Source of the DNA: a bacterium
GTDB taxonomy: Bacteria; Ratteibacteria; UBA8468
Assembly: GCA_030637775.1 (NCBI GenBank)
Contig: DAOWFY010000166.1
Location: forward strand, 1-5,742
Length of the DNA: 5,742 nucleotides
Reading direction: 5' to 3'
The notes under the pieces are model-generated. The model was not told the origin of the DNA. It saw only the letters and a list, made by a program, of their open reading frames with translations, and ran no database searches. This document shows positions 1 to 5,688 of this stretch, piece after piece. The position numbers were made by a program, and so were the translations under genes. Within the stretch, counting starts at the first letter, position 1; each line of letters starts with the position of its first letter.

Positions 1-1676
1 ACATCTGAATATTCTATATTTAGATAGGCTAAACCGATGTATTTCTCAGTAAAGGGAGAAAAGGTACCGCTGGTTACCTCCCCAATCCTCTTATTCTTAA
101 ATATAACCGGATAACCTTCCCGGGGAATAGCCCTTTCTGTCATCTCAAAGGAGATGATCCTTTTTCTTAATTTTTTCCTGAGAAGCACTTCTCTACCAAC
201 AAACCAGGGTTTATGGAACTTAACATAGAAACCGGCTCCAGCCTCAATGGGTGAGATATTGAATTTGCCGGCAAGCTCTTTTCCCCAAAGGGGGAATCCG
301 GCCTCGGTTCGGGTTGAATCCCTTGCTCCTAAACCGGCAGGTATTACCCCCAATCCCTCACCTTCTTTTAAAAGCAAATTCCAAATAAGACCACTATCAG
401 CAGAAGAAAGAAAAAGTTCAAAACCTATTTTCTCTCCCGTATAGCCGGCACAGGCAATGATAACTTCTCTCCCGGCAATCGCAGTCTCGATGAATTCTCT
501 TTTCTGTAGTTTTTCCAATCTTCTTAGGCCACCCTCAGCAATAATCCTCTTTAAAACAAGAAGGGAATTTGGTCCTTGCAAGGCAAGTATCGTCTTTTGC
601 TCTTTACCCGCAGATTGCTTACTTAAATTTCTTAAAATAACTTTTTCTTTTATCTCCTTTTGCGGATAATCTTCATCTATCAGATACTGTTTAGAATTGA
701 CCACATTTAGCCAGTTCCAGATTTTTTCCTGATTGATACAATTGCAAACCAAAAGATAATTCTTTCCATTCTTTCGATAAATCATCACATCATCCAAGAC
801 ATCGCCATCCGGATTTAAGACAAAGGAATAAAAGGATTCTTTGTCCTTCAACCACCATACATAGTTGGTAGTAACAATATCCAAAAAACTGGTTGCCCCT
901 TTGCCTTTAATTTCGATAATGCCCATATGCCCGATATCAAAAAGCGCCGCCGTTCTTCTCACCGCCTGATGCTCCTCAATGATGCTCGTATAAAAAATGG
1001 GCATTTCCCAGCCAGCGAAGGGAGAGATTTTCGCTCCTCTCCTCAGATGCTCGGGATAAAGAGGAGTCTTCTTTAATTTACCCTCTTTTTCCTCATAGAA
1101 GAACGCTCTCTTCTTATGATTCTTATGAGGGGAGACGACTTCTTTTAACCTCTTCTGACCGACGAAATATGGTTTGGATAAGGAGAACAATTCGGGATAT
1201 TCCTTATAGATGGTTTTGATATCCTTTCCCCTCTCCTTAATCCTCTCCGGCCATGCCTCACATCTCGGCAGGCGTGCTATACGGTGCTCCTTATTCGTCG
1301 CACCAGCACCCCTCAAGGGGAGTGAGTCCCCCGGAGATAGGTGGGGGTGTAACTTGTCAAATGTAGAGGTCTGACCCCCTATTATTACCGGGCCATTTAT
1401 CTTGGCTAAAATATCCTCATCAAAGATAATGTAGCCATTAGAAAGCTCCTTCAACCAGGACTTTACCAATCTCATTTTTTTGGCATTGCTGCATAAGACA
1501 AGAAAGCCCTTCTCCCTTTTCTTCAAAGTAATGGCATCAAGAAGTATGCCATCCCTATTAAAAAGTAAACTTGACAAAGATTCCCCGGATTTAAGGGAGC
1601 TGATATCAGAGGTAACCACCTGCTGGAGGAAGGTCTCTGCTCTTTTACCGGATATCTTCAATAATCTTTCTGACAT
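1..1676 (-). CDS. gcvT: Aminomethyltransferase (glycine cleavage T protein), long form with a second, shortened N-terminal GcvT domain; 3' end cut off
   Basis: The T protein takes the aminomethyl group from lipoylated GcvH and transfers the methylene to tetrahydrofolate, releasing ammonia. The frame is open for 558 codons and runs off the left edge; about 30 C-terminal residues are probably missing. Residues 203-558 are a near-complete GcvT: TPLYPEH start, FAGWEMP (220-226), HMG (250-252), NPDG...LDD (288-296, the Asp pair of the active site), ALQGP (365-369), GYTGE (411-415), ARDSTRTEAG (451-460), KPWFVGRE (489-496) and a C-terminal beta-barrel. Residues 4-100 repeat the first folate-binding subdomain (ISGKRAETFL, FNRDG, then LDA in place of LDD), and KPYFVGQ (168-174) repeats KPWFVGR, so copy 1 has lost its middle. 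Residues about 99-143 come from a GC-rich stretch. ATG 1676 lies inside the glyA end; a TTG at 1703 is an alternative start. The catalytic copy is certain; the role of copy 1 is unknown. Confidence 0.9.
   Translation of the reverse strand, partial: MSERLLKISGKRAETFLQQVVTSDISSLKSGESLSSLLFNRDGILLDAITLKKREKGFLVLCSNAKKMRLVKSWLKELSNGYIIFDEDILAKINGPVIIGGQTSTFDKLHPHLSPGDSLPLRGAGATNKEHRIARLPRCEAWPERIKERGKDIKTIYKEYPELFSLSKPYFVGQKRLKEVVSPHKNHKKRAFFYEEKEGKLKKTPLYPEHLRRGAKISPFAGWEMPIFYTSIIEEHQAVRRTAALFDIGHMGIIEIKGKGATSFLDIVTTNYVWWLKDKESFYSFVLNPDGDVLDDVMIYRKNGKNYLLVCNCINQEKIWNWLNVVNSKQYLIDEDYPQKEIKEKVILRNLSKQSAGKEQKTILALQGPNSLLVLKRIIAEGGLRRLEKLQKREFIETAIAGREVIIACAGYTGEKIGFELFLSSADSGLIWNLLLKEGEGLGVIPAGLGARDSTRTEAGFPLWGKELAGKFNISPIEAGAGFYVKFHKPWFVGREVLLRKKLRKRIISFEMTERAIPREGYPVIFKNKRIGEVTSGTFSPFTEKYIGLAYLNIEYSD
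1258..1380. repeat. GC-rich, palindrome-rich segment inside gcvT (possible inserted repeat element)
   Basis: By hand count this stretch is about 58% G+C, against 40% for a 60-base sample of the same gene just upstream (1441-1500). On the minus strand it holds several inverted repeats: GGGGGT...ACCCCC, CCCC-TTGA-GGGG and GGTGCT...AGCACC. It encodes residues about 99-143 of GcvT, the linker between the two halves of the shortened first domain, a Pro/Gly/His-rich stretch without resemblance to GcvT. The GTCAGACC...TTTGACAAGTTA portion recalls dispersed repeats I have seen in environmental bacterial genomes, but this is memory only. Boundaries are approximate. Confidence 0.5.
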
Positions 1677-3066
1677 CTTCCTTTGCTCTTTGTAAAATCT
1701 CAAAATCGATCTTTCCTCGGGGAATCTCCCCGGTAAGGCCAATATATGAAAATGGCTTAATGTTGGTCAAAATAGCAGCGATAACTTTAGCCAATTTCTT
1801 CATCTCGAGAACTCCGAACTCTCGTTGGGTAACCCACGGGGTGCCAAGTCGAATACCACTGGCTAAAGTGGTAGCTTCGTCTCCAGGGATAGTATTCTTA
1901 TTGGTCACTATTCCGGCAAGATCTAAAATGCGGGCCGCCGGCTCCCCCTTCAGAGGATAGCCATTTCTTCCCTTAATCTTCCTTAGGTCAATTACCAAAA
2001 GATGGGTATTTGTTCCTCCATAGGCCAATTTCAAACCTTCATTCTGCAAAGCAGAGGCTAAAACTTTGCAATTTTCAACTATTCTTTTTTGGAGATGACG
2101 ATATTGTCTTGTCTGGGCAATTTTGAAGGCAACCGCAATTGCGGCAAATTTGTTCACATGAGGTCCTCCCTGCTCTCCCGGAAAGACACTACTCTCAATC
2201 TTTTTTGCCTTTTCCCTATCGGTTGTCAGAATAACTGCCGCCCTGGGTCCACAGATAGTTTTATGGGTGGTAAAGGTAATCACATCGGCATACCCAATAG
2301 GGGTTGGATAGAAACCGGCGATAACCAGACCGGCCGGATGGGCAATATCGGCAAAAAGCAAAGCCCCGCATTTATCGGCAATCTCGCGAAATCTCCGCCA
2401 GTCCGGTGCCCAGGGATAGGAGGTATAGCCAGCAATGAGCATCTTTGGTTTATATCTTAAAGCCAACTTTTCTATCCTTTCATAATTGAGCCTTTCGGTC
2501 TTGGAATCGACCCCATAGGAGACAATATCATACCTTTTGCCTGAACGATTAAACTTGCTTCCGTGGGTTAAATGTCCGCCAACAGTCAGCGCCATTCCCA
2601 TTATTGTATCCCGTGGTTCACAGAAGGCTTCATAGACGCTATTGTTGGCTGCCGCTCCCGAGAGAGGCTGGATATTAACGAAGATATCCTCTGCTCTTGT
2701 TCTATCGGTAGCAAAGCATTTGGCTATTCTTCTCCTGGCTAAAGATTCAATGAAATCGGCATATTCGCAACCCTTATAGAAACGTCGGTTGCCGTAACGG
2801 CGATAATAGGAAAGCTGGTATTCAAAATCAAGTAGTTCCTTCTCCTCCCCTTGATTCATTCTTAAGGCGGGATAGCCCTCGGCATAGATGTTGGTAAAGC
2901 GAGAACCTAAAGCTTCCCTTACCGCTTTTGGGCAGATACTCTCGGAAGGAATAAGAATGACCTTGTCTTTTTGCCTTCTTTCCTCAAAATCAATAATCAG
3001 ACCTGTGTCGGAATCTACCTCGGATAAATCCTTTTTATCAAGCAAATCTTTATATTTCTTTATCAT
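1645..3066 (-). CDS. glyA: Serine hydroxymethyltransferase, long form
   Basis: This PLP enzyme interconverts serine plus tetrahydrofolate with glycine plus 5,10-methylene-tetrahydrofolate in the cytoplasm. Landmarks in the 473-residue product: SES (41-43), YAEGYP (61-66), CEYAD (100-104), GGHLTHG (163-169), FADIAHPAG (238-246, with Asp240 for the pyridine nitrogen), TTHKT (266-270, with Lys269 the Schiff-base lysine), GEQGGPH (297-303), NKNTIPGD (389-396) and SGIRLGTP (403-410). It is about 50 residues longer than the usual near-420. Most of the excess is an insertion of about 30 residues at 67-98, between YAEGYP and CEYAD, rich in Tyr, Arg and Glu, where typical enzymes have only a few residues; the rest is N-terminal. 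The start ATG sits right after a terminator U-tract and has no Shine-Dalgarno sequence, but it is the only start upstream of the conserved region that fits. The gene lies under a glycine riboswitch and overlaps gcvT, so the two are one operon. Confidence 0.96.
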   Translation of the reverse strand: MIKKYKDLLDKKDLSEVDSDTGLIIDFEERRQKDKVILIPSESICPKAVREALGSRFTNIYAEGYPALRMNQGEEKELLDFEYQLSYYRRYGNRRFYKGCEYADFIESLARRRIAKCFATDRTRAEDIFVNIQPLSGAAANNSVYEAFCEPRDTIMGMALTVGGHLTHGSKFNRSGKRYDIVSYGVDSKTERLNYERIEKLALRYKPKMLIAGYTSYPWAPDWRRFREIADKCGALLFADIAHPAGLVIAGFYPTPIGYADVITFTTHKTICGPRAAVILTTDREKAKKIESSVFPGEQGGPHVNKFAAIAVAFKIAQTRQYRHLQKRIVENCKVLASALQNEGLKLAYGGTNTHLLVIDLRKIKGRNGYPLKGEPAARILDLAGIVTNKNTIPGDEATTLASGIRLGTPWVTQREFGVLEMKKLAKVIAAILTNIKPFSYIGLTGEIPRGKIDFEILQRAKEDVRKIIEDIR

Positions 3067-3097
3067 TTAAAAATAAAGGGGCATTTCTTTATGCCCC
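3067..3097 (-). terminator. Riboswitch-controlled intrinsic terminator (expression platform)
   Basis: On the minus strand a seven-pair stem GGGGCAT / ATGCCCC (3097-3091 and 3084-3078) with a six-base loop is followed by TTTATTTTT, the layout of an intrinsic terminator. Its 5' arm overlaps the 3' strand of aptamer 2's P1 at 3096-3097, so the two structures compete. The U-tract ends only two bases before the glyA ATG. When formed, the hairpin could therefore also hinder ribosome access. Confidence 0.87.
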
Positions 3098-3250
3098 CCT
3101 GTCCTTTTACCTGAGAGATTTAACCCTTCGGTTTCCCTCCATCGCGGAGAGACCTCTCCAGAGGTTTTTTAGACGGCAGTCCTTTTGCCTGAGAGTTTTT
3201 TGCCCCTTCGGCTCCTCCGCTATTAGAGCGGAAGCCTCTCCCGCCATCTA
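3096..3250 (-). ncRNA. Tandem glycine riboswitch (two aptamers)
   Basis: Read on the minus strand, two glycine aptamers follow one another. Aptamer 1 spans 3250-3170: its P1 pairs TAGATGGC (3250-3243) with GCCGTCTA (3177-3170), and a GC-rich P3 arm lies around 3235-3205. Aptamer 2 spans 3164-3096: its P1 pairs CCTCT (3164-3160) with AGGGG (3100-3096), with a P3 arm closed by a GCGA loop. Both carry the family core: GGAGAGG, CCGAAGGG, CTCTCAGG and AAAAGGAC. A short A-rich linker joins them. Such tandems usually switch on glycine cleavage when glycine is high. Here the 3' strand of the second P1 shares two G residues with the terminator's 5' arm, which supports an ON switch for glyA-gcvT. Confidence 0.96.
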
Positions 3251-3259
3251 GATATGAAA

Positions 3260-3274
3260 ATCTGGCTACCAGAT
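3260..3274 (-). terminator. Weak hairpin between the upstream ORF and the riboswitch
   Basis: ATCTGG and CCAGAT form a perfect six-pair stem with a three-base loop, followed on the minus strand by TTTT. It lies 12 bases past the stop of the 73-codon ORF and 10 bases before the riboswitch. It may be a weak terminator separating the upstream genes from glyA, or a leader hairpin. The short U-run makes it a weak candidate. I saw no convincing promoter between 3251 and 3330; the best (TTGCTC near 3315 with TAATAT near 3288) is badly spaced. Confidence 0.35.
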
Positions 3275-3286
3275 AGAAAAGATATA

Positions 3287-3508
3287 TTAATTGAGGCGGT
3301 ATTTTCTTGGAGCAAGAATTTCAAGCTTACCTTCCTTCTGCCACCTTTCCCAGCGAGCTTTGGTCAGAAGGAATAAGGCTTGCTGCTCCTCTCTATCTCG
3401 CGGTTTCCTTCCTATTCTTCTTCCTTTAGAAGAGATTAATAAGACCCGCATTTTAGCGAACTTGGCTAAATTTTTTCGGTAATAGTTATTAAAATTAAGC
3501 CTTATCAT
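3287..3508 (-). CDS. Small basic hypothetical protein downstream of the nucleotidyltransferase
   Basis: I do not recognise this 73-residue product. It is rich in Lys and Arg, has no membrane segment or signal peptide, and its middle and end (REEQQALFLLTKARWERWQKEGKLEIL, in pieces: REEQQALF, KARWERW, KEGKLEIL) look like one or two amphipathic helices and a short strand. It starts three bases after the stop of the nucleotidyltransferase gene (TAA AAA ATG), which argues for co-translation. An internal Met at residue 20 is another possible start; neither has a Shine-Dalgarno sequence. From position alone it could be the partner of a nucleotidyltransferase toxin, although in pairs I know the small gene usually comes first. 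Chance coding cannot be excluded. Confidence 0.5.
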   Translation of the reverse strand: MIRLNFNNYYRKNLAKFAKMRVLLISSKGRRIGRKPRDREEQQALFLLTKARWERWQKEGKLEILAPRKYRLN

Positions 3509-3511
3509 TTT

Positions 3512-4084
3512 TTATTTTGAACATCTCTTCTTTAATTTTTTTAATGCCTTTAAAGCCTCTTCCTTTAAGGCACGGCTCTCTAAATATGGCCAGTCAATCT
3601 CTGAAAAATGAAGTTTCATCAATTGTTCTGCCCATTCTGCATCTTCTATCGACTTCCAATGGACATAGGCATTGAGTCGATCAATAATTAAGTCCTCTAT
3701 TCCAATTAAATAGACCTTTAATCCTTCTACCTCTGCTTCCAATATTTTAGATTCCTCCCCTTCTCCTAACGAAGAAGCAGGAATTTCCACCTCTAAGTCA
3801 ATCTCGGACAAAAGCCAATGTCTCCCTAATTTTTTAAATCCCCACGATTTAAGCAGTTTATCGATAATTTTGTAACCCGGCGAGACCAGGTCAATATCGG
3901 CGGTTGCATAGGTGCCCAAAGTATAAAATTCTACTGCATTCCCTCCTACAACAATCGGTTTGATTCCTTTATCCTTCAAATATTTGGTGAGAATGCCAAC
4001 AAAATATAATCGTTGTTTAAAAGGAGGGGAAATCCTTAGAAGCCGCCTAAATTCTAAAGGCTTGGCAGAAACTTTCTTCTTCAT
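3512..4084 (-). CDS. Nucleotidyltransferase of the polymerase-beta fold (DUF6036 / AbiEii-like)
   Basis: The protein is about 190 residues. Near residue 45 it has the hallmark VVGGNAVEFY (Gly-Gly of the nucleotide-binding turn), followed by TADIDLV with the two metal-binding aspartates at about 63 and 65. An acidic strand IDLEVEIP (about 95-102) is a candidate for the third carboxylate. Downstream, IEDLIIDRLNAYVHWKSIEDAEWA matches in style (EDLI...RL...DxE.A) the helical C-terminal part of DUF6036 and AbiEii proteins. These families include toxins of toxin-antitoxin and phage-abortive systems that transfer nucleotides to RNA or protein; function here is inferred from family only. I take ATG 4084; TTG 4087 directly before it is possible. 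There is no Shine-Dalgarno sequence. A strong promoter lies 60 bases upstream and a small ORF follows three bases downstream. Confidence 0.82.
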   Translation of the reverse strand: MKKKVSAKPLEFRRLLRISPPFKQRLYFVGILTKYLKDKGIKPIVVGGNAVEFYTLGTYATADIDLVSPGYKIIDKLLKSWGFKKLGRHWLLSEIDLEVEIPASSLGEGEESKILEAEVEGLKVYLIGIEDLIIDRLNAYVHWKSIEDAEWAEQLMKLHFSEIDWPYLESRALKEEALKALKKLKKRCSK

Positions 4085-4126
4085 CAATAATTATTTAGCC
4101 AATAAAGGTAATTTTTGAAAACGTCG

Positions 4127-4140
4127 CCAACCTAAGTTGG
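4127..4140. promoter_or_regulatory. Inverted repeat at the predicted start of transcription (possible operator)
   Basis: CCAAC-CTAA-GTTGG is a perfect five-base inverted repeat covering the predicted transcription start of the nucleotidyltransferase operon. A further half-site-like CCAACTT lies at 4193-4199 on the other side of the promoter. Placement suits a repressor operator, possibly autoregulatory as in toxin-antitoxin operons; it could equally be a hairpin in the 5' leader. Short length keeps confidence low. Confidence 0.35.
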
Positions 4141-4144
4141 TTAA

Positions 4145-4173
4145 AGTATACCGCAGATTAAAAGTTAAGTCAA
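4145..4173 (-). promoter_or_regulatory. Sigma70-type promoter for the nucleotidyltransferase operon
   Basis: On the minus strand TTGACT (4173-4168) is followed after 17 bases by TATACT (4150-4145), each matching five of six consensus bases. Transcription should start near 4138, giving a leader of about 50 bases before ATG 4084. Confidence 0.78.
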
Positions 4174-4220
4174 AAATCATTTCTCTCCCTCCCCAACTTT
4201 GTTTATCGGCTCTAAACTTA

Positions 4221-4250
4221 TTGACAATAAAGGCTCTTTTCTGTTATATT
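4221..4250 (+). promoter_or_regulatory. Strong sigma70-type promoter for the M20 peptidase gene
   Basis: A perfect TTGACA (4221-4226) is followed by TTATAT after 17 bases (4244-4249), or TATATT after 18 (4245-4250). The expected transcription start, 4256-4259, coincides with the ATG at 4259. This rules out the in-frame ATG at 4199 for this transcript and predicts a leaderless or nearly leaderless mRNA. Confidence 0.8.
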
Positions 4251-4258
4251 TATTGGAA

Positions 4259-5470
4259 ATGGAGAAGGATGTTTTTGCCGAATTGACTAAATTAAAAAAG
4301 GAGATGGTTGGCTCCTTGATGGAACTGGTTAAGATTCCTGCGATCAGCCCACAATCGGGAGGAAAGGGAGAGGCGGAAAAGAGCAAATTCGTAGAAGAGC
4401 TTTGTAATGATATTGGATTTGATGAGATTATCCATTATGATGCCCCCAGCCGGCAGGGAAAAAGACCTAACCTCATTGCTAAAATAAAGGGAAGAAAATC
4501 GGGGAGTCCTCGGCTCTGGATTATTACCCATCTGGATGTTGTTCCCCCAGGAAACTTAAAATTATGGAAAACTCATCCTTTTGCCCCGGAAATCAGGAAG
4601 GGAAAGATTTTTGGTCGGGGAACCGAGGATAATGGCCAGGACCTTATCGCTGCCTTATATGCCCTCAAAGCGATAAAAAATTTAGGGATAACTCCGGAAA
4701 GGGATATCTACTTTGCGGCCTGCTCTGATGAAGAAACGATCAGTAAATATGGGATGAAATATTTAATTAATAGGAATCTTTTTAAGAAAGGGGACCTCTT
4801 CCTTGTTCCTGATGGCGGAAGTCCGGATGGCTCTCTGATCCAGGTAGCGGAAAAGTCCTTGCTCTGGCTGCAGATTGAAACAACTGGTAAGCAATGCCAT
4901 GCCAGCATACCGGAGCAAGGAATTAATGCTCTTGAAGCTGGCTCCTATTTTATTGGCAGGCTAAAAAATCTGCGGAAGGCCTTTGGCAAGAAGGACCCTT
5001 TCTACGAACCGCCTTATTCCTCCTTTGCGCCGACTAAAAGACTGGAAAATATTCCCAATATCAATACTATTCCCGGCACCGATACATTTTTTATAGATTG
5101 CCGAATCTTGCCTTGCTACGAAATTTCTGAAGTCTTAAAGTTCTTGGAAAAGATCAAAAAAGAGGTAGAAAGGGAAAAGAAGGTAAAGATTAAGATCAAG
5201 ATTATTCAGAAGGAAGAGGCGACAAAAACTAAAAGACACAGCCCAATAGCAAAGGTCCTGAAGAAAGCGGTAGAAAGAGTCTGCGGTGTAAAACCAAGAG
5301 TAAGGGGGGTTGGATGGGGCACCTGTGCTGCTTTCGTACGGAAACTTGGCTATCCGGCGGTCGTCTGGAGTAAAGTGGAGAGAACAGCCCATAGCCCCAA
5401 TGAATACGCAAAAATTGAGAATCTTCTCACCGACAGCAAAGTCTTCGCTTCGGTATTCATTTCGCTTTAA
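4259..5470 (+). CDS. M20-family zinc metallopeptidase / amidohydrolase (ArgE/DapE-like)
   Basis: M20 enzymes hydrolyse peptide or N-acyl amide bonds with two zinc ions; examples are ArgE, DapE, carboxypeptidase G2 and small dipeptidases. In the 403-residue product the active site is complete: HLD (His91, Asp93), GRGTEDNGQD with the bridging Asp124, SDEET with the general base Glu158 and metal ligand Glu159, VPDGG with Asp185, and TAHSPNEY with the last ligand His378. The lid and dimerisation domain (about 195-315) carries the usual GKQCHAS segment with His214. No signal peptide is seen, so it should be cytoplasmic. The open frame reaches back to an ATG at 4199, but a strong promoter occupies 4221-4250, so I use ATG 4259, giving an N-terminus of family-like length. 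Substrate cannot be told; the overall pattern resembles archaeal-type M20 hydrolases of unassigned specificity. It is monocistronic and divergent from the nucleotidyltransferase. Confidence 0.93.
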   Translation: MEKDVFAELTKLKKEMVGSLMELVKIPAISPQSGGKGEAEKSKFVEELCNDIGFDEIIHYDAPSRQGKRPNLIAKIKGRKSGSPRLWIITHLDVVPPGNLKLWKTHPFAPEIRKGKIFGRGTEDNGQDLIAALYALKAIKNLGITPERDIYFAACSDEETISKYGMKYLINRNLFKKGDLFLVPDGGSPDGSLIQVAEKSLLWLQIETTGKQCHASIPEQGINALEAGSYFIGRLKNLRKAFGKKDPFYEPPYSSFAPTKRLENIPNINTIPGTDTFFIDCRILPCYEISEVLKFLEKIKKEVEREKKVKIKIKIIQKEEATKTKRHSPIAKVLKKAVERVCGVKPRVRGVGWGTCAAFVRKLGYPAVVWSKVERTAHSPNEYAKIENLLTDSKVFASVFISL

Positions 5471-5497
5471 TAAAGAGTTTTTTTAGCAAGGCTAAAA
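5464..5497 (+). other. Possible weak terminator and inverted repeat after the M20 gene
   Basis: CTTT-AAT-AAAG overlaps the stop codon and is followed by AG and seven T residues, a very weak intrinsic-terminator shape. Directly after it TTTTAGC-AAG-GCTAAAA (5481-5497) is a perfect seven-pair inverted repeat, but it has no U-tract behind it on either strand. Confidence 0.3.
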
Positions 5498-5567
5498 GGA
5501 AATTCTATACTATAAATTCAGCAAAATATCAGAAAGTATTACCTATGCACCCATCCCGTACAGAGAT

Positions 5568-5596
5568 TTGACAGAAAATAATGATTGTATTACAAT
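5568..5596 (+). promoter_or_regulatory. Strong sigma70-type promoter, probably of a ribosomal RNA operon
   Basis: A perfect TTGACA (5568-5573), a 17-base spacer and TACAAT (5591-5596, five of six matches) predict a start near 5603. A/T-rich sequence precedes the -35. No coding frame follows; instead a boxB-like hairpin and a boxA do, which fits an rRNA leader. Confidence 0.75.
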
Positions 5597-5641
5597 ATCA
5601 CAGGTACTGTCAAAAATAAAATGAAAGAATTATGAAAGATA

Positions 5642-5665
5642 ATTGGGAGTATGTACATTCCCAAT
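5642..5665 (+). promoter_or_regulatory. boxB-like hairpin in the leader
   Basis: ATTGGGA (5642-5648) pairs perfectly with TCCCAAT (5659-5665) around a ten-base loop. It stands about 40 bases after the predicted transcription start and 11 bases before boxA, the same boxB-then-boxA order as in E. coli rrn leaders. Confidence 0.55.
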
Positions 5666-5675
5666 AGAGTAGTTT

Positions 5676-5688
5676 TGCTCTTTGAAAA
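5676..5688 (+). promoter_or_regulatory. boxA antitermination element
   Basis: TGCTCTTTGAAAA matches the boxA element at which NusB and NusE assemble in rRNA operon leaders (E. coli TGCTCTTTAACAA; Gram-positive leaders TGCTCTTTGAAAA). The 54 bases after it to the window edge hold no gene. The 16S gene is therefore expected just outside on the right. boxA also occurs in some CRISPR leaders, which is the main alternative. Confidence 0.7.

Noticed and set aside
1480-1695. 71-codon open frame on the plus strand across the glyA-gcvT junction
   Set aside because: It is antisense to two confidently assigned genes and shows no family-like features.
2089-2460. 123-codon open frame on the plus strand
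   Set aside because: It lies entirely antisense to the well-conserved glyA frame, is Cys/Gly/Arg-rich without motifs and has no promoter or ribosome-binding site.
4199-4258. Upstream 20-codon extension of the M20 protein
   Set aside because: It contains the promoter with consensus -35 and -10 elements, and M20 proteins of this type begin close to the ATG at 4259.
4292-4531. 79-codon minus-strand frame within the M20 gene
   Set aside because: It is a shadow of the conserved M20 N-terminal region; no supporting signal.
5135-5392. 85-codon minus-strand frame with a hydrophobic, Phe/Leu-rich C-terminus
   Set aside because: The apparent hydrophobicity comes from reading Lys-rich codons of the M20 gene (AAG/AAA) on the opposite strand.
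5481-5497. Seven-pair inverted repeat TTTTAGC-AAG-GCTAAAA as an intrinsic terminator
   Set aside because: T residues precede and A residues follow the stem, so neither strand gives a hairpin followed by a U-tract.
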